Shown here: piece by piece, positions 55,681-64,000 of the stretch
How the letters are laid out: every line of letters starts with the position of its first letter
Position numbering within the stretch: the first letter of the stretch is position 1
From: Hemerocallis citrina
Lineage: Eukaryota > Streptophyta > Magnoliopsida > Asparagales > Asphodelaceae
Assembly (NCBI GenBank): GCA_017893485.1
Contig: CM030367.1
Location: 139,774,774-139,838,773, forward strand
Length of the DNA stretch: 64,000 nt
Direction: 5' to 3'
Position numbers and translations under genes: made by a program
Notes under the pieces: generated by a model
Told to the model about the DNA's origin: nothing
The model's database searches: none
Seen by the model: the letters and a program-made list of their open reading frames with translations, nothing else

Positions 55681-56640
55681 AAAGGTACACTTGGCTAATC
55701 CCCCACTCCTCAGCAAACCCGAGTCGAATGAAGTACTTTCTCTCTACCTCGCTGCTTCCGAACACACGCTCAGTGCTGTCTTAGTTCGGGATTAAGGCGG
55801 GTCGCAGAAGCTAAACTATTACGTCAGTAAAGTTCTCCATGATGCCGAGTTTCGGTACTTTAAGGAAGAGAAAATGGCCTACGCACTCGTGATGGCAGCA
55901 GGAAAGCTTCACCTATATTTCCAGGCCCACTCCTTTTAGGTCCTTATGGACCAACCTCTCAAATAAGTGCTCCATAAACCTGAAACGTCAGGCCGGTTGA
56001 TCAAATGGTCCATTGAGTTGAGCCAGCACGACATCAGTTATAAGCCCCAAACTGCTATCAAGGGCCAGGTGCTCGCTAAATTCATAATCGAGTGTACTAT
56101 TCCCGATACTCCCGGAGCACAAGAAGATGAGCCAAAGTGGGAACTCTATGTTGACGAGTCGTCCTATGAAGGCGAGAGCGGGGCCGGAGTCATACTTAAT
56201 GGACCAGACGCCTTTGTTCTCCAATACTCTCTCCGCCTCAACTTTTCGGCCTCCAACAACGAAGAGGAATATGAGGTAATGATTGCGGGACTCCTTTTGG
56301 CCTGTAAGGTAGGAGCCAAACACATAAGAGTTTTCAGTGACTCTCGGCTTGTTGTCAATCAGTTATCCGGAGAGTACGAGGCTCGCGACTCCCGAATGAT
56401 CTAGTACCTGGCACGCGTTCGTCGTGTCCTCTCAAATTTCTCAAAAGCGATAGTGACTCGGATTCCTCAAGAATAGAATACCCAGGCCAACGCCCCTTCC
56501 AAGCTGGCATCTTCCTCCTTCGAAGGGTTGGATCACACTGTCTTAGTGGAGGTTCTCTTGAAACCCAACATCGAAGTATCCAAGCCTCCCGAGGTCAACT
56601 GCTCGACCCAGCCGCGAGAGACGCTACTTGGATGGATCCA
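55681..56640 (+). pseudogene. pol: RNase H of element C
   Basis: The connection region (KMAYALVMAAGKLHLYFQAH) is followed by RLIKWSIELSQHDISYKPQT. The RNase H domain at 55967-56404 has YVDESSYEGESGAG, NNEEEYEVMIAG and FSDSRLVVNQLSGEYEARD. The three main acidic positions are kept. Stops at about 55798, 55940, 55965 and 56402 break the chain. It continues as IPQE(stop)NTQANAPSKLASSS. Confidence 0.85.
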
Positions 56641-57893
56641 ATTTTGAACTTCCTAAGGGCGGGCGAACTGCCTGAGGAACCATTCGAAGCCAGAAAGCAT
56701 TCAAAGCCAGAAAGGTTCGGGCCCATTCAGAGAGGTTCACACTCATCAACGGTGCACTCTTCAAATGCTCGTACACCAAAGCGGACGAGCGATCTTACCT
56801 CCACTGCCTAAGTCCCCAGGAAGCCAAATACGCGTTGGGAGAGATGCACGAAGGGATCAGCAGCTACCACATGGGTAGCAGGGCGCTTGCAAGAAAAATA
56901 CTCAACCACGGGTACTATTGACCAACCCTCCTCCAAGACAGTCAAGACCTTGTGAGAAAATGCGGCCCCTATCAAAGGTATTCCTCCATTCGACACGTTC
57001 CCCAAGCCAAGCTGAAATCGTTGGCCAGTCTGGTCCCCTTCGCTATATGGAGAATGGACCTGGTCGGCCCCTTTCCAATGGCAGCTGGACAGAAATATCT
57101 TCGCTATCGACTATTTTACCAAGTGGGTCGGGGCCGAACCACTCACCACCATTACCGAGCATCAGTCTCTATAGTTCTTTTGGAAGAATATCATTTGCTG
57201 ATTTGGTATTCCTCAGATACTCATAACCGAAAATGGAACCCAGTTCACCGGCAAAAACTTCTGCAAGTTCTATACTGACATGGGGATCCATCAACGGTTC
57301 TCTTCACTCTTACACCCCCAGTCCAATGGCCAGGCCGAGAACGCCAACAAGCAGATCCTGGATGAACTGAAGAAGCACATGGAAAACTTGCCAAAAAGCC
57401 TGTGGGTAGAAGAACTATCAGCATCCTGTAGGCCTATCGAACTACCAAGAGGGTCCCAACAGGCGAATCCTCATTCAACCTAACTTTTGGAACCGAAGCG
57501 GTCATCTCTCTGCTGGTCGGCCTCCCCTCTCCCCGCATCGTAAGTTTTGATGAAAGTTCCAAATCCACAGGCCTGAGAGCCAACCTCAGTCTCCTTGACG
57601 AGGTCTGCGAGAAGTCAGACATCAGAAGGAACATCTACCAACAAAGAGTTGAATGTTTTTATAATCAGAAGGTTCGACCGACCAACATAAAAGAGCGCGA
57701 CCTTGTACTTTAACGACTCGCTAGCTCTGAACCTGCTAAGAAAGGAAAACTCACTCCAAATTAGGAAGGTCCTTACAAGGTCTCCGAAGTGATACGTTTG
57801 TGGACCTACCGACTCAAAGACCTAGGGGCAAGGCAGTCAAGAGAACTTGGAATGCGGAACACCTAATGAAGTTTTATGGAAGTCCTTAAAATG
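56641..57893 (+). pseudogene. pol: Integrase of element C
   Basis: The zinc-binding domain is recognisable (YALGEMHEGISSYHMGSRALARKI; the CC pair is altered to KCGPYQ). The core follows in shifting frames (WRMDLVGPFPMAAGQKY; HPQSNGQAENANKQILDELKKH, 57280-57483, with the catalytic Glu). The rest reads RTTKRVPTGESSFNLTFGTEA and a GPY/F-like GKLTPN(stop)EGPYKVSEVI. Several frameshifts and stops are present. It ends about 100 bp before the 70-bp array. Confidence 0.83.
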
Positions 57894-57999
57894 ATTCAAA
57901 CTCGTGACAAGCCAATTGTAATAAGTGTCGGCTTCCACCGACTGCAGAATCAAGTTGAATAAAGTTGTATCAGTCTCATCAATCAATTATCGCCTACTC

Positions 58000-58890
58000 C
58001 TTTTTAAAGCACCTAAACCTCGAAAAGAGTGCCTCGAAAGAGCACATCGACTCTGAATCTAACACATTCCTCACTGCTAAGCCTAAACCTCGGAAATAGT
58101 GCCTCAAAAGAGCACCTCGACTCTGAGTCTTATGCAGTCCTCACTGCTAAATCTAAACCTCGGAAAGAGTGCCTCGATAGAGCACCTGGACCCTAAGTCT
58201 TATGCAGTCCTCACTGCTAAGCCTAAACCTCAGAAAGAGTGCGACAAAAGAGCACATCGACCCTAAGTCTTACGCAGTCCTCACTGCTAAGTCTAAAACT
58301 CTGAAAGAGTGCCTCGAAAGAGCACCTCGACTCTAAGTCTTACGCATTCCTTACTGCTAAGCCTAAACCTAAAAAAGAGTGCCTCAAAAGAGCACCTTGA
58401 CTCTTAGTCTTACGCAGTTCTTACTGCTAAGTCTAAATCTCAGAAAGAGTGTATCAAAAAAGCACCTCGACTTTGAGTCTTATGCAGTCCTCACTGCTAA
58501 GTCTAAACCTCGGAAAGAGTATCTCGAATCTGAGTCTTACGTAGTTCTCACTGCTAAGTCTAAACCTCGGAAATAGGGTTTCAAAAGAGCACCTCGACTC
58601 TGAGTCTTACGCAGTCCTCACTTCTAAGTCTAAAACTTGGAAAGAGTACCTTGAAATAGCACCTCGACTATGAGTCTTACATAGTCCTCACTGCTAAGTC
58701 TAAACCTCGAAAGAGTACCTCGACTCTGAGTCTTATACAGTTCTCACTGCTAAGTCTAAATCTCGGAAAGAGTGTCTCGAAAGAACACCTTGATTGTGAG
58801 TCTTATGCAGTCCTCACTTCTAAGTCTAAACTTCGGGAAGAGTGCCTCGAAAAAGCACCCCGGCCCATAGTCTCGCAATTTTTACTACTA
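58000..58890. repeat. 70-bp tandem repeat, about 13 units
   Basis: GTCTAAACCTCGGAAAGAGTGCCT-type landmarks occur at 58011, 58081, 58151, 58221, 58291, 58361, 58431, 58501, 58558, 58628, 58698, 58754 and 58824. Spacing is 70 bp with two shortened units (57 and 56 bp). Each carries CTCGACTCTGAGTCTTACGCAGTCC and TCACTGCTAA. It lies between the convergent pol and antisense genes of C. Confidence 0.95.
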
Positions 58891-60190
58891 GATCTTGCGT
58901 GGTTTTTGCTGCTAAATACTTCGAAATACCAGTCCAAAAATCACCTCTATCCCGAACTTTCCACTGACTCCTCTAATGCCAAAAAATCAACATCCCGGAT
59001 CTCAACAAAAAAAAGAAAAGAGAAGAATTTTATAGATCGAAAGATGATTACAAAGGCGATGGCCAGTCCGCAAAAAGGCATAAAGAATGCTAAGGTCTAA
59101 ACCTACATCTATACTAGCAACTCTCCATGCATTGAGGAGAAGAAACAGGAAACTCTCCAAGCACTGAGGAGAAGAAACAGGTAGAGGTACCCCGACGGTC
59201 AATCTTGGGATTCCGTTCCATGAAAAAAGACAATGAGAGGTACTCATGAAAAAGCCAGAAGGCGCTGAACCAACCAGGAGGCCTATGCTCTCAGCTCTTC
59301 AGTATCCCTCGCCGCCATAGCTCGGCGACACCCCTCTTCGAAGAAGAGGCATCATACCGATGGAAAGTAACAATGATGAAGACCCCGAGAATCCTCGAAG
59401 GAGGATGGAAGTTGCAGTAAAAAACAACCCCAATTTTCGTCCTTCCAGCTGACCCAACTAAAAGAATCTTGAAAGAAGGATGAGGAATTCTCTGATATAG
59501 GTAACTCCGCACCATCAGGTCTCGGCGACCGGTTAAAGATGTCATATCTTGTAATCCAAGTCGCAGGCGGCAAACTCCTACATAGATCACACTTATAACC
59601 TTTGGGTTCCTTCGACCCGACGAGATCAGAACAGGAACCCAGTCTGAAAAATTATGACCAAACCCCTAGTGATGCCTCAAGGAATTTGATCGATCGAACT
59701 ACAGATCTTGAAATCTGAGCCGAACGCGTCGGACAAAGGGCCCAATGCTCCGACTCTAGTAAGGTCGAGCCCGTGGGGATCAAAATTAACCCCCCCCCCC
59801 CCCCCCCCGAGTCTTCATCAGGGAAACAATCACTTTGTGGGAACCTATCGCTTTGAGGCCAAGAAGATTTTCTAAGCAGCTTAACCAACCACCTCATTAA
59901 ATATACATTCAATCGGTCAACGCTTCAACTTTCAAGACATAAGGTAACCTCGATTGTCGTGAAAGAAATGACCTGAGCAAGTACGTGGCAATTATCTGTG
60001 CACAGATACCAAGGACTACAGAGATGAAATCTTGGATACCTAGCCCCAACCCAACAACACTCGACAATCAAACAAAGAGAAGGAAATAAAAAGCGGCAAA
60101 TTTTATTCATTAAAAAAAAGGGGATTACCAAGGTGGTTGCCAGTCCGCAAAAATGGCAGGGGTACAAACAACTCGTTAACGATGCCTCGG
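58891..60190 (-). other. Spacer with repeated 3'-end modules of antisense genes in C
   Basis: A duplicated AACTCTCCA(A/T)GCA(C/T)TGAGGAGAAGAAACAGG occurs at 59119 and 59152. On minus, motifs of the form GCGGACTGGC followed by T/A-rich DNA occur at about 59072-59020 and 60150-60090, resembling the antisense 3' UTR motif. A C19 run sits at 59790-59808. A minus frame at 59652-59912 has no recognised domain. The stretch may be a decayed third module. Confidence 0.45.
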
Positions 60191-60194
60191 CGCC

Positions 60195-61595
60195 AATCCT
60201 TAGTCGCTGATGGGGGCCGACTTCTTCTCGCAAGCCGCGGCATCCAGCTCGGCCACCCACTGCAAGTCATCTTCGCTTGAATCGAAGGCCAAACCCTCAA
60301 GCGAGCGGTGTCGGTACCGGATCTTTATATGCATAAGGGCCTTACCATACCCCACATCCTGGGCATCGAGTACCTACAACACCATTTCATCTAACTCCTG
60401 CTTGTCCTTAATCGCGCGCTAAGCCGCCTTGTCCAGCATCCCCTATAATTTCTTCTCCTCGGCTTGCCATGCTAGCTGCTCCTCAACCCATCTCTCTTTC
60501 TCGGCCAGCAACCCCTACCGATCATTTTTTCCCCTCCAGTGTCTTCTCAACATCCTTGATACTTCGCCAGAGCTCTTGGTTCTGATGCACCAATCCCCTG
60601 CCACTCTCTTCGGACTTCCAGGCCCATGCAAGCATTGCGTCCAGCCTTCACTTCAGCTCAGCTCTAGTGACGGTGGCCTGTAGAAAGGGAAGATATTGAA
60701 ACCTAAGAAAGACACCGACTACAAGTGAAAGACCCTTACCATGACTGAAGTCTGAACCCAACGGGTGTAGACGACGCCCCAGGCCTCCCTCTTTAGGGAC
60801 ACTAAATCTTTGGGAGTGGCCAGATTTTCAACCACCTGAGCCGCATTCACGCGGTCCATTGTCAGATTCGCCTCAGAGACAGTCCAAGGGGATCCATGCT
60901 TTCACCGGTGATGGCACCTTCGGTGCCGTCCGTAGAGTCCCCTCTGCGGAGACTGGCAATTCTGTAATGATCGTAGGGTCGGTATCTTTGCCTTTCTTCC
61001 TCCCCGAAGGTGTAGTAGAAAAGGGAGAAAAAGAGCGCTTCGAAGTTCCCCCCTGTGATTTCTTCCCCTTGGGGTCCTCGGATACCCCAGTCGCCTCGTC
61101 CCCCACCTTGGACTTCCCCTTGGCCGGCCTCCTTCCTGCACCCGTCTCAGCCTTTGCACTCCCCTCAACTCGAAAGTCAGCCTCAGCCTTAGCCTTGGCC
61201 TGAACCTCGGCCTCAGCCTTGGCCTTAGCCTCGGCTGCCTTCATTATTGCCTTACAGGTCAAACGTATTTCCATTAGAATCGCGTCGGAAACCATGATCA
61301 AAGGAAGAATGAACTCGATAAAGGGAGAAGCAAAGACGATGAAGGAAGAAAGCAAAGAAAGAACAGACGGAGGGAAGCAATATATAAGCATGAAAGGGAC
61401 ATCGAACACTGTGCACTCATGTGGCAAGCATGGGACGCGTGGGTCCCTTGACCCTTGGCTTTCTTTCCAGTAGGAATCTTCGAATTTTGCAAGTGCCTCT
61501 CTCCTACAGAGTCTGTCGAAGAGAGCAATCCAACCCTGAAGGGTCATCGAAAATTTTTTGGAATTCACAGTGAAATTAAGACTTAACAACACCAA
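60195..61595 (-). pseudogene. Antisense unit 2 of element C (Ala/Lys-rich and coiled coil)
   Basis: A 240-codon minus frame (61595-60873) contains an Ala/Lys/Glu repeat (KAAEAKAKAEAEVQAKAKAEA), then a basic Ser/Lys-rich tail (RSFSPFSTTPSGRKKGKD). Beyond its stop, the frame MDRVNAAQVVENLATPKDLVSLKREAWGVV continues to a GTAAGG donor. A 62-bp intron (60739-60678) leads in frame to ATVTRAELK(stop) and further degraded coiled-coil sequence to about 60195. The layout resembles exons 2-3 of the B antisense gene. A 3' UTR-like motif lies at 60150-60090. No known fold is identified. Confidence 0.6.
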
Positions 61596-61611
61596 AAACT
61601 GTTATCATTCA

Positions 61612-61660
61612 ATAAAAAATAATCAGATAAAAGGGGCGGTGGCCAGACCACGTTTGATAA
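61612..61660 (-). terminator. 3'-end motif of antisense unit 1 in C
   Basis: On minus GTGGTCTGGCCACCGCCCC is followed by TTTTATCTGATTATTTTTTATTGAATGA, closely matching B at 27772-27815 after its coding end. Confidence 0.5.
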
Positions 61661-61680
61661 AACATAACAAAACATAAAAT

Positions 61681-63751
61681 CTAAGACAAAGGGGGCTCCC
61701 CCCTAGCAGCCTTGGGAATATGCCCGGCGTCTGCTCCCAACTCTGGAGGAAGCTCGGTCGGGATCATGAGAGAAGCCCCTGGCGAGGGTGGACGAACGCG
61801 TTCATCACCTACACCACTGAAAATCCTGAGAGAAGGGTTAGAACGGACCCCCAGGTCAGAAGGAATTGAGCGGGGAGTCGTAGGAGAAGTGACAAATTCC
61901 AGATCATACTCGGGAGGACCAAGGTCGAGATGGGGGTACTCCCGCCTGATACACTCGATGGCTTGTCTAAAGTCGTGTTCCTCTCCATCGACAATCTCAT
62001 CCGTAGCTCCCACTAATCCTGATCTTATTGGGGCCAATTGGCACTCTAGTGCGTCCTTCTCACTCAACAACGCCCTATAGGCAAATCTTCCCTCACCTGA
62101 GTCGTCCTCCGACCTCTTCTCCAAATCCTTCACCCTATCCTCCAAAGCCTCAGCGCATTCATGCTCTCCTTCGCAACTTTTCCTGTACTGCTCTGCCTTC
62201 CGAACCGCTAGGTGGAGAAAATGCTTATATCACCTCTTCATCCCGGCACCATAGAGAGCAGGCTACAGAGAAACTTGGAATATCAACAAGGAACAATTAC
62301 GTTGGCAAGACAAAGCACAAGAATACTCACTTGTACAAACCCTTGAGAAAAGCGAAGGAAACACGAAGTGGTAGTCTCTTGGGTGAGGGCCTCTATGTCT
62401 CTCAGGCGAGGAAGATTCTCCACTATTTCCCGAGGCATTTCCAACTCCATGATAGAGCCCAACTCCCCCATGGGCCGATTCGGTGTGGAACGCCTCACAG
62501 CCTCTTCGGCGTTTCTCAACAACCTATCGACCGGTTGCTCCCTTAGAGCCCCCTTCAGGTCACGGACGTTCGAGGCCTTAGGCTTCTTTGGCAAGTGATC
62601 CAAGGTGGGCACTTCGATCTTTTGCTTGCCCTTACGGTCAACCTTTGGTACCTCCCAAGGTTCTAATGATAAGGCAACCGTCACACCGATACCTGCGAAC
62701 AGAAACAAATATCAGATAAAGCAAAGTACCAGTATTATGAGTCGAGGACAAAAGAACATATCCGAGATATCAACCAACCTCTCTTCTGATCTTGCTGTTA
62801 GTCGACACTAGCACCCTCCGCAAAGAGTTTCTAAAACTTGGCACTCTCCTCCGGGCTGAGATCATGAGACGATAGGGGATCCATCTTCGGCGGGCCCTCG
62901 TACGACCATTTGGTGGGGATATCCTAGGGTTCGCTACTCCGGATAACAAAATATCTCATCTTCCAACCCTTAATAGAGTCAGGATGGCCATGCACCACTG
63001 TGTACCCCCGACGCGGCGAGACATACCACCGGTAGGGGTGACTCAGCAATGCTTTAAAGCCCACACACATCTGGAAATATTTGAGGCTGAGTGGGACCCC
63101 TCTCTCATGGTAGATCATAATGAACCATGTCAGATGCTTCCATGAATTCGGTGCATACTGCATGGGGCTTAGGCCTGCCCAATTCAACACCTCCTTTATA
63201 AAGAGATTGAGGGGGAGACACAAGCCGGAATGGAACATGTCGACATTCATTACGCACAATGGCCCCAGAAAGTTGGCGTTCTGTTCAATACCAAAGTTCG
63301 GGAGTATCAACTTGAATCAAGGACGAATGCGATAAACTGCCCGAAGCGACTCCAGATCACTCCCAGCCCAGGCGCCCTTTGCCTTATCAACGTCCGCTAT
63401 CGAACTATTGGATGGAGGCAGAACATCAATGCCAGGCTCACCCTTCAGGTCTTTAGGGTAAATTTAGATGGACTTCATCCGCACAAGCGCCTGGTCCAGG
63501 CGGAGCCCCCTCCCGTGGAGGAGCGGCCAAAAGGACCTCAACCTCCGGGACTACCTCGTCAAGAATGTCCACGGGTCTCCCCTCGACTTCCACCGACCGA
63601 TCTTCGCTCCTCCAGTCACCTCCACCCTCTGAGGCCTCGAACAGCTCCTGAATTTCCTTCGCAAACCAGCCCTGGTGCCACCAAACCTGGTCCCATCTCC
63701 GTCCCAATTATGGTCCCCTCCTTCAGAATCGGAGATTCCAATAATATCCAC
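61681..63751 (-). pseudogene. Antisense unit 1 of element C (Transposase_28-like, spliced)
   Basis: The N-terminal part (63751-62900) includes the family-type segment FIKEVLNWAGLSPMQYAPNSWKH and SIKGWKMRYFVIRSSEP (62924-63310), with frameshifts and a stop. An acceptor (TTTCTGTTCGCAG, ending at 62693) begins an exon with PWEVPKVDRKGKQKIEVPTL and RLRDIEALTQETTTSCFLRF. A 68-bp GTGAGT..TGTAG intron (62330-62263) joins in frame to the last exon, which has one TGA and then a coiled coil (ECAEALEDRVKDLEKRSEDD). It ends GEPPLS(stop) at 61681. It is cut upstream by the LTR at 63840, so its promoter is outside. Confidence 0.72.
62263..62330 (-). other. Intron of antisense unit 1 of C, 68 bp
   Basis: Donor CAA/GTGAGT (62330) and acceptor TCTCTGTAG/CC (62263) connect GGG TTT GTA CAA to CCT GCT CTC. 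The frame then runs through the coiled-coil exon with a single TGA, which supports real splicing. Confidence 0.7.
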
Positions 63752-63839
63752 CTCCGGTTCCGGTGAGATTGCGTGTGTTGACCTCGAGTTTTCAGAATTG
63801 TTTTCCCTCGAAGCGGATCGGCTAGACGAATAGGTGGCC

Positions 63840-64000
63840 TGTAGTACCTTGAATTTTTATTAAATGGGAAATTGTTGATTTTACGTGTTGTGCACGTGCA
63901 AATTTTTGTATAAATGTTTTCTTATAAAATTATCTTTTATAATACAAATAAACAATTGTTTTCTCTCTTTCTCTTTATTTTCTAGAAGCCTAAGCTTGTT
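63840..64000 (+). mobile_element. Start of another 3.3-kb-family LTR, truncated by the window
   Basis: TGTAGTACCTTGAATTTTTA is followed by TTTTACGTGTTGTGCACGTGCAAA. It matches the sense 5' end of 50907-54210 (minus strand) and 48299-54909. It continues with ATAAAATTATCTTTTATAATAC and GAAGCCTAAGC-type phrases found in the sister copies. It interrupts element C's antisense gene. Confidence 0.78.

Larger units (their letters stand above)
45134..63839 (+). mobile_element. Ty3/gypsy element C (Tat-like), split by nested LTRs, 3' LTR not reached
   Basis: A 5' LTR (45134-45703) is followed by a decayed primer site, gag (45780 to about 47300), protease, the pol start (to 48298), a 6.6-kb nested insertion, RT, RNase H and integrase (54910 to about 57890), a 70-bp array and an antisense gene region on minus (60190-63751). 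At 63840 another 3.3-kb-family LTR begins, so the element's 3' end lies outside. No autonomous function remains because every domain has stops or frameshifts. Confidence 0.88.

Noticed and set aside
54910..57893. Integrated plant pararetrovirus
   Set aside because: The domain order RT-RNase H-integrase with LTR, PBS and gypsy gag indicates a retrotransposon; there is no movement protein.
58000..58890. CRISPR-like array
   Set aside because: Units are contiguous 70-bp tandem repeats without unique spacers, in plant nuclear DNA; there are no cas genes.

Overview
This window is plant nuclear DNA made almost entirely of transposable elements. No convincing intact host gene is visible. The evidence for a plant is: Ty3/gypsy polyproteins of plant type, GT..AG introns of 60-80 bp, TA and GA microsatellites, LTRs ending TGTAACACCC..TGTTACA, a tRNA-iMet-primed TRIM, and hAT elements with GGGTCC-rich ends. 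A large-genome angiosperm, probably a eudicot, fits best; species is not claimed.

Three Ty3/gypsy elements (A, B, C), which I place in the Tat-like group, form the skeleton. A (3933-15497, minus) is old (LTRs about 82% alike by eye) and has lost its RT core and integrase. B (23040-37465, minus) is younger (577-bp LTRs, about 40 differences by eye, about 93% identity). It has intact PBS, PPT, RNase H residues and integrase residues, but a deletion removes protease and RT. C (45134 to beyond 63839, plus) keeps a recognisable order of gag, protease, RT, RNase H and integrase, but with many stops and a ruined RT active site. Each element carries, between pol and its 3' LTR, a convergent antisense gene region that resembles the putative gypsy-type transposon (Transposase_28) proteins and has spliced coiled-coil exons. 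In A and B this region is preceded by a promoter and a tandem-repeat array. In B the array stacks a G-box, W-box and GACGTC site in nearly every unit.

A second, non-coding LTR family (about 3.3 kb, ends TGTAACACCC/GGGTGTTACA) is scattered through everything as apparent solo LTRs: 1-3932 (outer, cut by the window), 583-3870, 32996-36334, 48299-54909, 50907-54210 and 63840 onward, with a 5.1-kb relative at 17653-22752. They nest in each other, in A, B and C, and in a hAT transposon.

Layout: 1-3932 nested solo LTRs inside A's 3' LTR; 4234-14898 interior of A with a hAT MITE (6570-7087) and a TRIM (11581-12825); 15679-17337 a different solo LTR; 17495-40477 a hAT element of about 3.4 kb stretched to 23 kb by the 5.1-kb LTR and by B; 40486-45133 low-complexity DNA, a foldback MITE, a possible Helitron end and gene-like fragments; 45134-63839 element C split by nested solo LTRs; 63840-64000 the start of another LTR. 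Insertion order is readable from target-site duplications (TSDs): host, then hAT, then B, then the 3.3-kb LTR inside B's gag; and C, then 48299-54909, then 50907-54210.

The features most worth following are the antisense gene with its stacked bZIP/WRKY-type promoter array, the tRNA-like modules conserved inside the 3.3-kb LTRs, and the repeated loss of RT.
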